A DNA stretch of 64,000 bases from Acarospora socialis (lineage: Eukaryota > Ascomycota > Lecanoromycetes > Acarosporales > Acarosporaceae). The notes below the pieces were generated by a model. The model searched no databases and was not told the DNA's origin. It saw nothing but the letters and a program-made list of their open reading frames with translations. Location of the stretch: NCBI GenBank assembly GCA_025617375.2, contig JAMYGW020000001.1, forward strand, positions 2,542,001 through 2,606,000, given 5' to 3'. Shown piece after piece: positions 36,378 to 46,964 of this stretch. Position 1 is the first letter of the stretch; each line of letters opens with the position of its first letter. The position numbers and the translations under genes are program-made.

Positions 36378-37158
36378 TCAAGCCTTCATCTCCCACGGGA
36401 TTACGGTCTTCCCCTCATGATATTTGCCTCCCACTGGCCGCCACATGAAGTATCCGTGCATGGGCAGAATCTCTTCCTGTAATCTCTTCCACTCGTTGCT
36501 TGGGTCTGGAACTACCGGATTAATATTGAACTCGTTCATCACAGCAAAGCCGTGCTTGGCATATAATGGCATCCCGTCGTCGGTGGATTCGATAAATGCT
36601 TCCAAACCCATCTCGTCGGCTTTCTCAATGCCCCATCTGGTGAGGAGGCTACCAGCACCCCGGCGTCGATAGTCAGGGTGGACGAAGCATTGATTCAGCA
36701 CTGGGTGCCAGTCATTAGCCCATGCGACACCGCGAACAGTGAGACTTACATAGATGGGGTTTCCTCATCCTTTCTGCCCTTGGACCCAACCACTGTCCAA
36801 GGGCCATATCCGCAAATTGCCTTCCCTCCCCTTCTGGCCACCAGTAGGCCGTCATGGGAGGCGAAGGCTTGGCGAAAGGGTCACTCTCGTGTACGTTCCA
36901 CTGTGCGGCGGCGATTGCCTTCCCAGTGTCCGTATCCACGACCTCAATCCAACGACTGGTTGGATCGGCGTGATGCCACTGGATTTGTCGCTCTTTGCTT
37001 TCCTGCATGGAGTCCGCACGAGCGTCGGGTCCCTCACCTCGAGTTGGACAGAAGAGAGTAAAGAAGCCGTTGTGCGGCGTCTCGTATGAGACCCATTGTA
37101 GCGGAATGATGTCGTCGAACCTGCCGTCAGAAGTAACTTCTCGAAGTTCGAAAGGCAT
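36378..37158 (-). CDS. GNAT-family N-acetyltransferase, 243 aa
   Basis: The start is the ATG at 37158 (MPFELREVTSDGRFDDIIPL); the longer frame starts with TTG. A 49-nt intron at 36701-36749 gives 244 codons and restores LLNQCFVHPDYRRRGAGSLLTRW. This contains the acetyl-CoA binding motif A (RRRGAGSLL, the R/Q-x-x-G-x-G/A pattern). Beta strand 6-7 is visible as AFIESTDDGMPLYAKHGFAV. Before the fold is the usual fungal N-terminal part with WIEVVDTDTGKAIAAAQWNV. Substrates of such fungal GNATs are mostly unknown: small amines, toxins or protein N-termini. It is divergent from the rhodopsin-like membrane gene. Confidence 0.9.
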
Positions 37159-38085
37159 ATTGATACGAAGTGTGCTCAAAGCGAAGGAGGATGACCAAGA
37201 TTAAAGTGACCCCGCTGCAAAAGCGAAGCAGGAAAGGTTGATAATATTGAATACCGGAGACAACACGTAAAGGACCATCTCCTTACTCTGCACATGAACT
37301 GCTTTATTCACAGAGCTCAATTGCATATCAGCACAGCTGCGGCGCAAGGCCCGCACAAGTGGCACACTACCTACCCAATGTCATCCCTATCCAGGTACTA
37401 CAGAAGTAGCTGAAGTGTATCATGTTTTCGACTGAACAGGAAATGAAAGGCTAAGGTGCGCGTCGAGTATCGTTCATGGGGCCAAATCAAACGGATGGTC
37501 ACTGATAAGGCCTGAATCTGATCAGAAGCTTCCGGCACGGCATGGGTATGCAAGTCGGGAGGCGCCGATGTCAGCCGCTCAGCGTCAGGCGATACGACTC
37601 GTACTCGTTTGTGTATGCGTAACATGGTGCATCGCATATACAGGCTCTTCGGATTTCATTCCCTACCTGTTATATCGGGTCGTACCAGCCTGTAAGATTC
37701 TATTTTCGTTGGCCCTCGGTGCTCGAATAACGCCCTTTGCTTAGTTGAAATGGTAGACGACGGTGGATTACAGAGTCATTTCCGAGAAATGACTAAACGA
37801 CCTATGCGGTCGTTCAAGCCTGCATTGATGGGCATCATTACAAGTCAACAGCATGGCTGCTGGTTAATCTTTTGCCTTTCATACATCTCCATCTGATAAG
37901 GCAGTTCCGAGAGTCAGCGGCATCTTCTTCTCTGAGTGAGTTGCGCATTCATCTTGGACTCATAATTAGCATTGCGGCTGAGCTCATGTGGAAGTGTTCG
38001 ATGGAGCAGACGATATATTGTGCAACCGCTCATCTTCATCCACTTGGTTCCTTTTGTTTAATTCCTACAACTCCCTCGGGGTAGA
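37159..38085. other. divergent intergenic, 927 bp
   Basis: The region lies between the GNAT start and the start of the SAT4/rhodopsin-like gene. Only short frames without features are present (37398, 37872, 37988). Confidence 0.5.
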
Positions 38086-39412
38086 ATGTCACGGCCGAGC
38101 ACTCAACCTCTGGTCACCCCAGATGACCAGGGGACCATTGCCAGCGTCGTCACTTGGTTCCTTCTCGTGGCGACGACTCTTGCGGTTCTTGCTCGAGTAG
38201 CTACTAAGCTGGCTGTTGCTCGAAAGATTGGCGAAGACGATTATACGATATTTGCTGCCCTTGTAAGCATCCTACGTTGCAAAAACGGGACAGGGCCGTA
38301 GATATTGAAGCCACCTTCAGCTCTTCAGCGTTGCGCAGTCGGTTGCAGCCACGTTTCAGAGAGTGGGCGGTCTTGGTCGGCATATTGATACATTGAGTAT
38401 CTCAGAGTTAGACGTGTTCCAGAAGGTAGAGCCATTGCGGTCATTCTTGACGCCACGCCCAGCGACTGATTGTATGCAGTCTCATTACACTTCCGGTCTT
38501 CTAATCATCCCGACCTTGTGTTTCGCGAAACTCTCCGTACTTTTCCTCATTCGATCAGTCACTCCTGTGGTGCGCCAGAGGAAGCTAGTCCTGGCCGTTG
38601 GGGCGACGACACTCGTTTGGGCAGTGATATCAGAGATCGTGGCAGCTTTTCAGTGCCATCTGCCGAGGCCTTGGACGCTTATTGATAACAGATGCTTTGA
38701 CCGGGTATGCTATCTTCTTCTCTTTCATCACCCTTCAAGGTGATCTAAGCTCATATGATCCAGGTTGCCTTTTGGAACTACGTTGGCGTCGTCAACATCA
38801 TCACCGACTTGCCCCTTCTGGTTTTACCGGTAATTATCATATGGAGTGTCAACGTGGATTTGAAGCGAAAGATCACTATCTTTGGGTGCTTTGCACCGCG
38901 CATCGCGTAAGTTTGGTCAGCGAGTAATTCTCAGGTTCTAAAGTACAGACAGGGTCCTAGCTGCTATCGTCGTACAGCTTGTCTACCTCAATCGCGCCTC
39001 GCACACACAAGATCCTACCTTTGACTATCTGCCCTTTGTTGTGTGCACGCAGGTGGTACAGAACCTGAGTGTCATCACGGCATGTATCGTCTATCTCAAA
39101 CCCTTCTTCGAGAGTCTAGAGTCTGGCATGATTCGAAGTGACCTCCGGCGACGTGCTGGGAAGGGTACCAGTGGATATGATCCAACTGGATCGGCAGGAT
39201 ACATGCCCACAAGCCTGAAGAAGTCCCCCTCCATGTCCGGGCGAGACGCTGTCAAGGAGTTTCGCGAATTAGACGGGATCGGCCAGCAAAATCATATCAC
39301 TACAGTTACCACAGCTGGTAATGTGAACCTACAGTATGATTGGGATGCTGGAAGTCAGAGGAGCCAGTCGAAAATGATAAAGCAAACGACGACATGGGCA
39401 GTGGATAGATGA
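38086..39412 (+). CDS. rhodopsin/SAT4-domain fungal integral membrane protein, 369 aa
   Basis: This is a member of the large fungal seven-helix family related to Pth11/SAT4, often called rhodopsin-domain proteins; most are uncharacterised. The ATG is at 38086. Introns at 38263-38320, 38426-38479, 38705-38763 and 38907-38952 give 370 codons. The first helix is VVTWFLLVATTLAVLARVATK, followed by the family GEDDYTIFAAL. Further segments are SGLLIIPTLCFAKLSVLFLI, FWNYVGVVNIITDLPLLVLPV and VVCTQVVQNLSVITACIVYLKPF. The C-terminal 110 residues are a polar cytosolic tail. Some relatives sense surface cues, others occur in metabolite clusters. Confidence 0.9.
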
Positions 39413-40163
39413 TCGCTTGTCGTCTTGACAATTCCATAACCTATACATGACTGGCATTGATCACTAGAAAGGCACAATGGCCACAATCAGTAGAATTCAG
39501 TTACAGCTGAATCTGGAGCGGTAGTGTTCGAGAATGCTAGGCAGATCATGCAGGCGATAGAGCAAGCAGCTGTATGTCACAGGGCGTGACAGACTTGAAT
39601 TACCGGGAATACTCCGTGGAAAATCATACATGCGCATGTCAGATGCGCCCTCAATTCTACCTATCGCTGTGTAGCGAAGCGAAGCCCCTCGCGATGATAC
39701 CTTCTAAGACAAGAAGGTCACACAAACACGCGAAGAGGCCCCAACGATTGTCTGCAGTTTCACAGAGATTCAGGCCCTTTTTATAAAAGAACGGGTCATG
39801 CCGTATAATGTCCATGACATGCTTCTTCCTTACTTCTGTCTTTTGAACTTTATTGGATTGATGCGCAAAAAGTGTGGGACTTCTGTCTAGGGCTATACGA
39901 GATAACGACAAGGTCTCGCTATGATAAGACGGCACGCTCCCGTTGTGGATAGCGAGACCATGCATATGTAGCAGACTGTGATGGTGGGTGATACAGAGAA
40001 GAAGCATGGGTTGTTGTAGAGCTTGACAGGCGCTCCACATGACTGCCTTACAATGAGACCCAGGCCTACCCAAACTATCCAGCCTTGATCAATATCTTTC
40101 TCTGAAGTTGCTCTCTTCTCTCAATCGTCCGAACTTTGAGCCGAGATTGTGTCATTCACTGTT
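39413..40163. other. tandem intergenic, 751 bp
   Basis: The region lies between the rhodopsin-like gene and the permease, both plus. A minus frame at 39657 to 40073 is 138 codons but starts without a convincing context and has no features. Confidence 0.5.
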
Positions 40164-42163
40164 ATGGAAGCCCCGCGAGAGCTTCAGACTTTAGAGTCTG
40201 TGTGCGTGACGAAGGGGTCGGAGGCAGATTTTACGGTCAAGCCTCAGTCTTTTTACGATTGCGACCGAGATGAATTGGCTCGCCTGGGTAAGAAGCAGGT
40301 GTTGAAGGTGTGTGGTTTTCACTAAAGTGATAGGTCTAGATCAAGACAACTGTACTGATCTCTCACTCGTCAGAGAAACTTTGGTTTCATGTCCATCTTG
40401 GGCTTCGGCTGTACCATGATGGTAACGTGGGAAGGTATACTGGTGTGAGTTCTCTCCACATATGCCTCTTTGGGTGACGAGCTGATCAGTGACTCAGACT
40501 ATTCGTTTCTGCATTTCAGAAGTTGGTGAAATCGCCAGATCTAAAACCCGACAATTAGAGGCTCATACAGGATATAGTGGAGGTCCTGCGGGATATGTAT
40601 ACGGGTTCCTAGTCGTGTGGATAGGTACCTTGGCCGTCTTCTCCACCATGGCTGAAATGGTCTCAATGTATGTTGTGCCCTACTTCTCGGCTCTATTATT
40701 GTACTCGAGTTGAGGCATACATCCAGGGCCCCTACATCTGGCGGTCAATATCATTGGATTTCAATGCTCGCTCCTCCGTCCTCGCGGAGATTCCTCAGCT
40801 ATATTACGGGCTGGTTGACTGTCACCGGCTGGCAAGCCTTGCTTGCCTCAGGAGGATATCTCTGCGGAACTCTCATCCAAGGACTGATTACATTGAACAA
40901 CCCGACATATACATTTCACCGATGGCACGGGACTTTACTGTTCTGGGCAATTGTGTTCCTGGCGGTCCTCATCAACACAGTCATCAGCAGCCTTCTGTCC
41001 AGACTTGAGGGATTAATATTGATCCTACATTGCCTTGGGTTCTTTGCTGTTCTTATTCCGCTTGTGTATATGGCTCCACATGCCTCTGCGTCCGATGTCT
41101 TCACTGTTTTTCTGAATGAAGGTGGCTGGCCCACTCAAGGTCTCTCCTTCTTCGTCGGGCTTATCGGCAACGTCTTCTCGATGCTGGGTGCCGACGGCGC
41201 CATTCATGTATCTCTACCCAAGCATCCTTGGCGTTCGCGTGCTGAATATAATTCAGATGTCGGAAGAGATTCAGAATGCCTCAACCGTTGTGCCACGCTC
41301 GATGATCACGAGCATTCTCATCAACGGAGCCTTGGGTTTCGGCATGCTCATCGCGGTGCTGTTCTGCGTCGAAGACATCAACGCCGTCCTCAACAGTCCA
41401 ACTGGTTACCCGTTCATAGAGATTTTCCTGCAAGCCACCGGTTCCGTGGGGGGAAGTACCGTGATGGCCACGGTTGTGACGGTACTGGGTGTATGTGCGA
41501 CGATTGGGTTCCTGGCCTCTGCGTCTCGGATGACTTGGGCATTCGCTCGGGACCGCGGTCTCCCAGGCTGGCAGTATCTGAGCAAAGTAGGTTGCCCATC
41601 ATCGATTTGCGAAACGCGGCTTGCCCGACGGTGCTTGCAAGAAGGGTTAATTGACGCCGGCCCTCCAGGTCGAACCTCGCACATCTATTCCTCTCTTCTC
41701 CATCGCCGTCAGCACCACCATCGCCTGCCTTTTAGGCCTTATCAACATCGGCTCCTCCACCGCCTTCAACGACGTCATATCAATGACCATCAACGGCCTC
41801 TACTCCTCCTACTTCCTCTGCTGCAGCCTCCTCCTGTGGCGCCGCTGCACGGGCGGCATCCAGGCGCCCTCCTCCAGCAACACCGCCCACGAACCTCCGC
41901 TTCCCTCCACCTCCCGAGATACTCTCCCTCTAAGCTGGGGCCCGTGGCGAATCCCGGGTATTCTCGGCATCGCGGTCAACGCGTTCGGGTGCGTGTACAT
42001 GCTCGTCATCATCTTTTTCAGTTTCTGGCCGCCCGTGACGCCGACGACGGCGGGGACGATGAACTTTAGCGTCTTGGTTACGGGTAGCGTGGTGGGGTTC
42101 GGTTCCTTGTATTACCTTTTCTATGCACGGCGGTTTTACGTCGGGCCTGTGGTGGAAATTTGA
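40164..42163 (+). CDS. APC-superfamily amino acid/GABA/choline-type permease, 544 aa
   Basis: This is a 12-helix amino acid-polyamine-choline transporter of the fungal Uga4/Hnm1 group. The ATG is at 40164. Introns at 40308-40373, 40445-40497, 40522-40577, 40668-40726, 41208-41256 and 41587-41668 give 545 codons. Joined exons read RNFGFMSILGFGCTMMVTWEG, SAFQNGGPAGYVYGF, MVSMAPTSGGQYHW, MSEEIQNASTVVPRSM and SRMTWAFARDRGLPGW, all typical of the group. A 24-nt third exon (40498-40521) is required. Intron 3 uses a GTTGGT donor. Substrate cannot be read from sequence; GABA, choline or other amines are possible. It is probably in the plasma membrane. Confidence 0.92.
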
Positions 42164-43118
42164 GTGGTAACAATGTTTCAGGGTCCTACAGATCTCTGAA
42201 AGTTTGCCATCGATGTGGAGTTCACTCTTCCACCTCGTATCGGTGTGTGGCACCAGTATGTTCTCTGCATTGAGCATAGCATATATGCATGCAGAGCGCG
42301 TCGTCCTGCATCGCAAAGTTTTCCCCGGCAAGTATGATCTCGCAGCGTACTGTACCCCATACCATGTATGTCTGTATTCAAGGTCACAAAAAGGCAGAGA
42401 ATCTCTGCTATTCGTTCGGAGGAGAACAACTCGACTGCGCATTAGTGGTATCCCCTGAGTGTCACTCATCGACGAATAAGATCTACCCTCAGAGGCTCCG
42501 GCCAACAACACTGCTTAAGACTCATGACTGCTGCGTCGGTGGAGCGCAGATGCTTGCACACCGCTAAATCAGCAGTCTGGCCCTCGTATACCCACAATGG
42601 GATACAGCAGTCATAGAGACGTCTCTGGAGTGTGAGCAGCAAAGGGTTGCGTCAAATGTAGAGTAGTCTACACATCTTTACCTAAGATAGCATCTACATA
42701 TTGTACTGCGATCCTTGATTGAGATTCAGCGGGGTCATGTGTGGGTTTGGTGGAATATATCTATGCCCCGGCAACGTTTATACATTCTGATGACAAGCAT
42801 CAGAACAGAGCGGCGAGCGTTACCTACCTCCTCCGTATCCCTAAGACATACATACTGCAAAGGTAGTGAACTGTTACTGGTAGCCCCTCCCTCTTGATGA
42901 CGAGAATATGAGTTCAAGCCTTTGATAAAGCGAATGTAGAAGTGCAAAAGGGGTCAGACCTTCTTTGTAGTACCTTAGTGAAGAGATAAGTTCATATTCA
43001 TTACAGTGCAGTCCTGATCAACCATACCGATTATAGAGACTGTATCTTACAGCACAAATTCCTGCAGGGCTTTCGAGATGCGGGTACTTCGTACCTTGTC
43101 CGGTGGTGATGACTAAGC

Positions 43119-43285
43119 TAAGCCTACCATATCCCCTACAATTACCTACCTAAGGTATCCGGTTCTTTCCCAAACGAAACTGGCCGACCCGATTTCATCC
43201 CCACCGGTACGAGGACAACGCGTAACTTACTAAGGTAGGTAAGGTATGTACTTACCAAGGTACTTACTAAGGTACTGGCTCCGAT
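43119..43285. repeat. cluster of TAAGGTA / TACCTA words
   Basis: Repeated TACCTACCTAAGGTA, TAAGGTAGGTAAGGTA and ACTTACTAAGGTAC words occur in direct and inverted orientation over about 170 bp. They do not form a regular tandem array. Confidence 0.7.
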
Positions 43286-43824
43286 CTGTTGGCCCTCTTT
43301 TTACGCCGCATTCCTCTCGACCATCGTCGTCGAAAATAACTTCAGCACTCGGTATGTTTTTATTCTGGTTTGTATCTGTATCTGCATTATTGTATCTCAC
43401 CTTGTTGCTATTCTATTTTTGTCGGCCGCAGTGCGTTGGTCAAGCATCCCATACATGTATCGTACCATGATTGATGTAGAGTAGAATCGTATGGCTGGGT
43501 ATGGTAAGAATCCAAATCGGGTCTACCTAAGTTACCTACCTTACGGAGTAGATGAGCTACCGTGCTTGGCCCGACACCTTTCCACTCTAAGGCCTTACGA
43601 CCTCCGGTACAAGGCTACCCCATTGTGCTTTGCCTACCTTACTACCTCTCCTGCAGCGATTTGAGACGTTGATAAACGTTTTCGTCTTGATAGGAATTTC
43701 TCTTTCTCTTTCTGAGAAGACAACACAACCTTTGTCGGCTACGATATCTCCGTACCTTCGCTCGGTTACCTCCAGTTGCAGGAAGAGGAGCATTGTCGCG
43801 GAAGGAGCCGTGCACTGGGCTGGC

Positions 43825-43945
43825 GCTGGACTACCTTACCTTACCTACCTGACCTTACCTGTTATTGGACTACGCTGGGCTGAGCTGGGAGACGGCCAGC
43901 TTTTGCTTTACCTTGGGCCCACGCTACCTTACAGTAGTAGTACCG
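43825..43945. repeat. second cluster of TACCTTA words upstream of the G-alpha gene
   Basis: Runs such as CTACCTTACCTTACCTACCTGACC and later CTACCTTACAG occur again, about 600 bp closer to the G-alpha start than the first cluster. Confidence 0.65.
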
Positions 43946-44403
43946 TACCCCGGAAATCATCATCGTCACCGACAACCTCTTCTCACTTGATCTTTTACTT
44001 GGCTCTTGGATGAACCATTGCTCCACCTTAGTTTGGAACACTAATCTTCCAATACACGCGCACGATTTCTCGCAATTCGTCTGCCCTTGGCTTTTGATTC
44101 ATCTCAAGGCGCGCCGCATCCAGAACTGGGGCGTCCGAATCCATCGATCGTCCTTAACCGCGCTGACGAGCGTCATCACCCACACCTCCAGCTGGCACCT
44201 TTTGCATGGCTGGCAGACGGCTTGATTCTCGGGCATTAGGGCCGGGTTATATTGTGATTTGACTCGAGCAGTAGCCACCCTTCAGAATCTCGACGGGTAC
44301 AGAGCCTTGAGCCAGGCTGAACTTCGGAAACCGGCCGAGCCTTGACGACGGCGACGTCCTCCCTCCCTTTCACTCTCGGCCGCTGCAGTGTGGGTCGTTC
44401 ATG

Positions 44404-45744
44404 ATGGGTATCTGCGGAAGCTCAGAGACCGTGGATACGGAGCAGAAGAAGAAGAGTCAGATGATTGACCGAGAGTTGGAATCGGAATCCAAGAGGCTGC
44501 AGCACGAATGCAAGATATTGCTACTAGGTTCGGAGTTGTTGGGCCACACGGAGTGACTATTGCACCGGCTGACGAGATGATGTAGGCTCCGGTGAAAGCG
44601 GCAAGTCCACTATCGTCAAGCAGATGAAGATCATTCACCAGAACGGCTATACTGTTGACGAGCTGGCATTATATCGATTGACTGTCTTTAAAAACCTGGT
44701 GGATTGTGCAAAGGCTTTGGTGAGCGCGATGCGTCAATTCGGAATCGAGCCTGGAGATGCCCAGAATCGAGAGTATGGTGACTACGTGATGGAGTACCAA
44801 GTCGATCCCGACCCTCATGCGCCTTTGGATCCGCTGTTCGGAGAAGCGATTGTGTCGATCTGGAAGGACACGAGCATGACAGCCGTCTTGGACCATCAAA
44901 GTGAATTCTACCTGATGGATTCAGCGCCATAGTATGCTCTACCTGCCGATGCATCTACGCAGGTTGCATCAACTGACCAGCCTATAGTTTCTTCGATGAG
45001 GCACCGAGGATCGCCACCGCAAACTATATACCCACGGAAGCAGACGTGCTCCGAGCGCGAACCAAGACAACGGGAATATACGAGACAAGGTTTACGATGG
45101 GTCAATTGAGCATACAGTACGTCCCAACCCGGACTAGCGCCGCAGTTGTTGGCTAATCGGGTGCCTGCAGCATGTTTGATGTGGGCGGCCAACGGAGTGA
45201 ACGGAAGAAGTGGATCCATTGTTTCGAGGACGTCACATCCATTATATTCTGCGTGGCCCTCAGCGAGTACGATCAAGTTCTTCTGGAAGAGAGCAATCAG
45301 GTAACGTCTCTTCGTGATTCATCGACCGCCCTAGCTGACGCGATTCCAGAACCGCATGATGGAAAGTCTAGTTCTTTTCGACTCGGTGGTCAATTCGAGG
45401 TGGTTCATGAGGACTAGTATCATCCTCTTCCTGAATAAGGTCGATCTATTCAAGGCGAAGCTCGGTCGGTCTCCGCTTGGGAATTACTTCCCGGACTATT
45501 CGGGAGGTAATGATGTCAACCGAGCGGCCAAATATCTCCTGTGGCGGTTCAACCAAGTGAACCGTGCGCATCTTAACCTCTACCCTCAGTAAGACCTCCC
45601 TCAGCCCATGGGTCGATAGTCCTATGAACTGATGTGATGTGCAGCCTGACCCAAGCTACCGACACCTCAAACATCCGCTTGGTCTTCGCCGCCGTCAAGG
45701 AGACGATCCTTCACAATGCTCTTCAAGACTCTGGGATATTGTGA
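44404..45744 (+). CDS. gna3: heterotrimeric G-protein alpha subunit, group III, 355 aa
   Basis: This is a fungal group III G-alpha (GNA-3/MagA/GpaB type), which usually feeds the adenylyl cyclase-cAMP pathway. I use the second ATG of the pair at 44401/44404, because it gives MGICGS, with Gly2 for myristoylation and Cys4 for palmitoylation. Introns at 44528-44585, 44932-44987, 45117-45170, 45301-45349 and 45589-45644 give 356 codons. Motifs are the P-loop GSGESGKS at 42-49, switch [15 protein letters not shown], switch [20 protein letters not shown] and the C-terminal DSGIL, the group III ending. The length is standard. The N-terminal helix up to residue 30 differs from the common sequence, but the core is very conserved. 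Confidence 0.96.
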
Positions 45745-46964
45745 GCAACGCACGCTCTGTGACTCGGATCGCCAATAACCCTTCACAGACCATTCTAATT
45801 CTTGTGTATAATTGCCGGCCGCACGGTGCGGAAATGGAAGGGGAAACTCATGGTCTCGCTTGTCTTTTACGCCATATCCTACCTCAACATCGTCGTTACT
45901 GCCCGTTATCCTGTCACTTTGGTGCGTGGCGTTCTGGCTGGCAATCTATGCTTCATCTTTTGGCTGGAGTATCGTCAATACCTCTGATACATTCTTGCGC
46001 GCCGTCGAAAAGTCTTGGGTACTACGCTGTCACACAGTCCTTATTCGTTAATGATTGTCATTTCCGTCGAGAGGAGGAGCACTTGTGCCGTTATGATTTT
46101 ACAGGCGACTGGGTGCGGTATCTACGTCCTCGTTCCGGTCGGTCGTATTGGGTTTATGGCGGTTTCGTGGCCCGAGGCAGTGGCCGATGCAAGGTTGGGA
46201 GTCTAAGCTGACGGCGGTGGCCGCGCAGGGGAAGAGGAGCGGGATAGGGGCTTGTTAGGGAATGGGAAACACCTATGGAGGCCTTGGATACTACTGAGAA
46301 CGAAAGCTATTGTACCTGTTGTATGTGTTGGCAAGTCGCAAGAGATCGACTAAAGATTCCAACTGGCAGTGCCTGAACCTACAGTGAAGATAACTTATCG
46401 CCATCGATGATACTATACATTTCGGGTCATCTTAAGGGCTAGCCTTGGGCTCTTCAGTCCCGTGGACGTGACCAGGCGCAGTAAAGCCCCGTGTCACAGA
46501 TTATATAAGGCGGATTTACCCTGTCTTCCTCCCACTTGAGATTGTTTATCAAGTACAACAGATGAGGGGCACGAAGTCGTCGTCCCTCCGAGTCCATAAC
46601 AATAATTTACCTTCGTTCTCACCGTCTACTTAATCTGGAAATATTTTATTGAAATTCGACTGCGAGATACACAATCGCACAACATCCGTACCTAACTTAA
46701 TGCCTATTCGTCCGAACTGGTTCCCCGCTATTGGCTAGCTGCCTTAGTGGTGTGGTTGAGCTTAAGGTATCGCTCATGATAAGTTTATTATTTCGCGCTC
46801 AACAAACCTTCGAAATTCTCGGGACCTGCCTCGAGTAAGACTTACAAGTACTCGACTAAGTTTTCTGATCTCCAAGTTCTCGCCGTCGTGTATGAGAAGT
46901 CCATGCCCAATTGACCCAGGTTTCTTCTCTAAAACCTTCACCCTTCAACCTCCGGCCGCGAAAT
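45745..46964. other. tandem intergenic, 1.2 kb
   Basis: The region lies between the G-alpha gene and glycogen phosphorylase. Overlapping plus frames at 45639-46211 partly continue over the G-alpha end and look random. A TATA-like element is listed separately. Confidence 0.45.
46502..46508 (+). promoter_or_regulatory. TATA-like element upstream of glycogen phosphorylase
   Basis: TATATAA lies about 457 bp upstream of the phosphorylase ATG. This would imply a long 5' leader, or the match is by chance. Confidence 0.3.

Larger units (their letters stand above)
42164..44403. other. long intergenic region, 2.2 kb, upstream of the G-alpha gene
   Basis: This is the longest gene-free stretch. Its right half is dense in TAAGGTA/TACCTTA words. 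Small frames (42178 to 43630) show no protein features. It likely holds a long promoter and 5' leader for the G-alpha gene. Confidence 0.45.

Noticed and set aside
45639-46211. Plus-strand frame of 190 codons overlapping the last G-alpha exon
   Set aside because: It is in a different frame from the conserved G-alpha end DSGIL and has no protein-like features.
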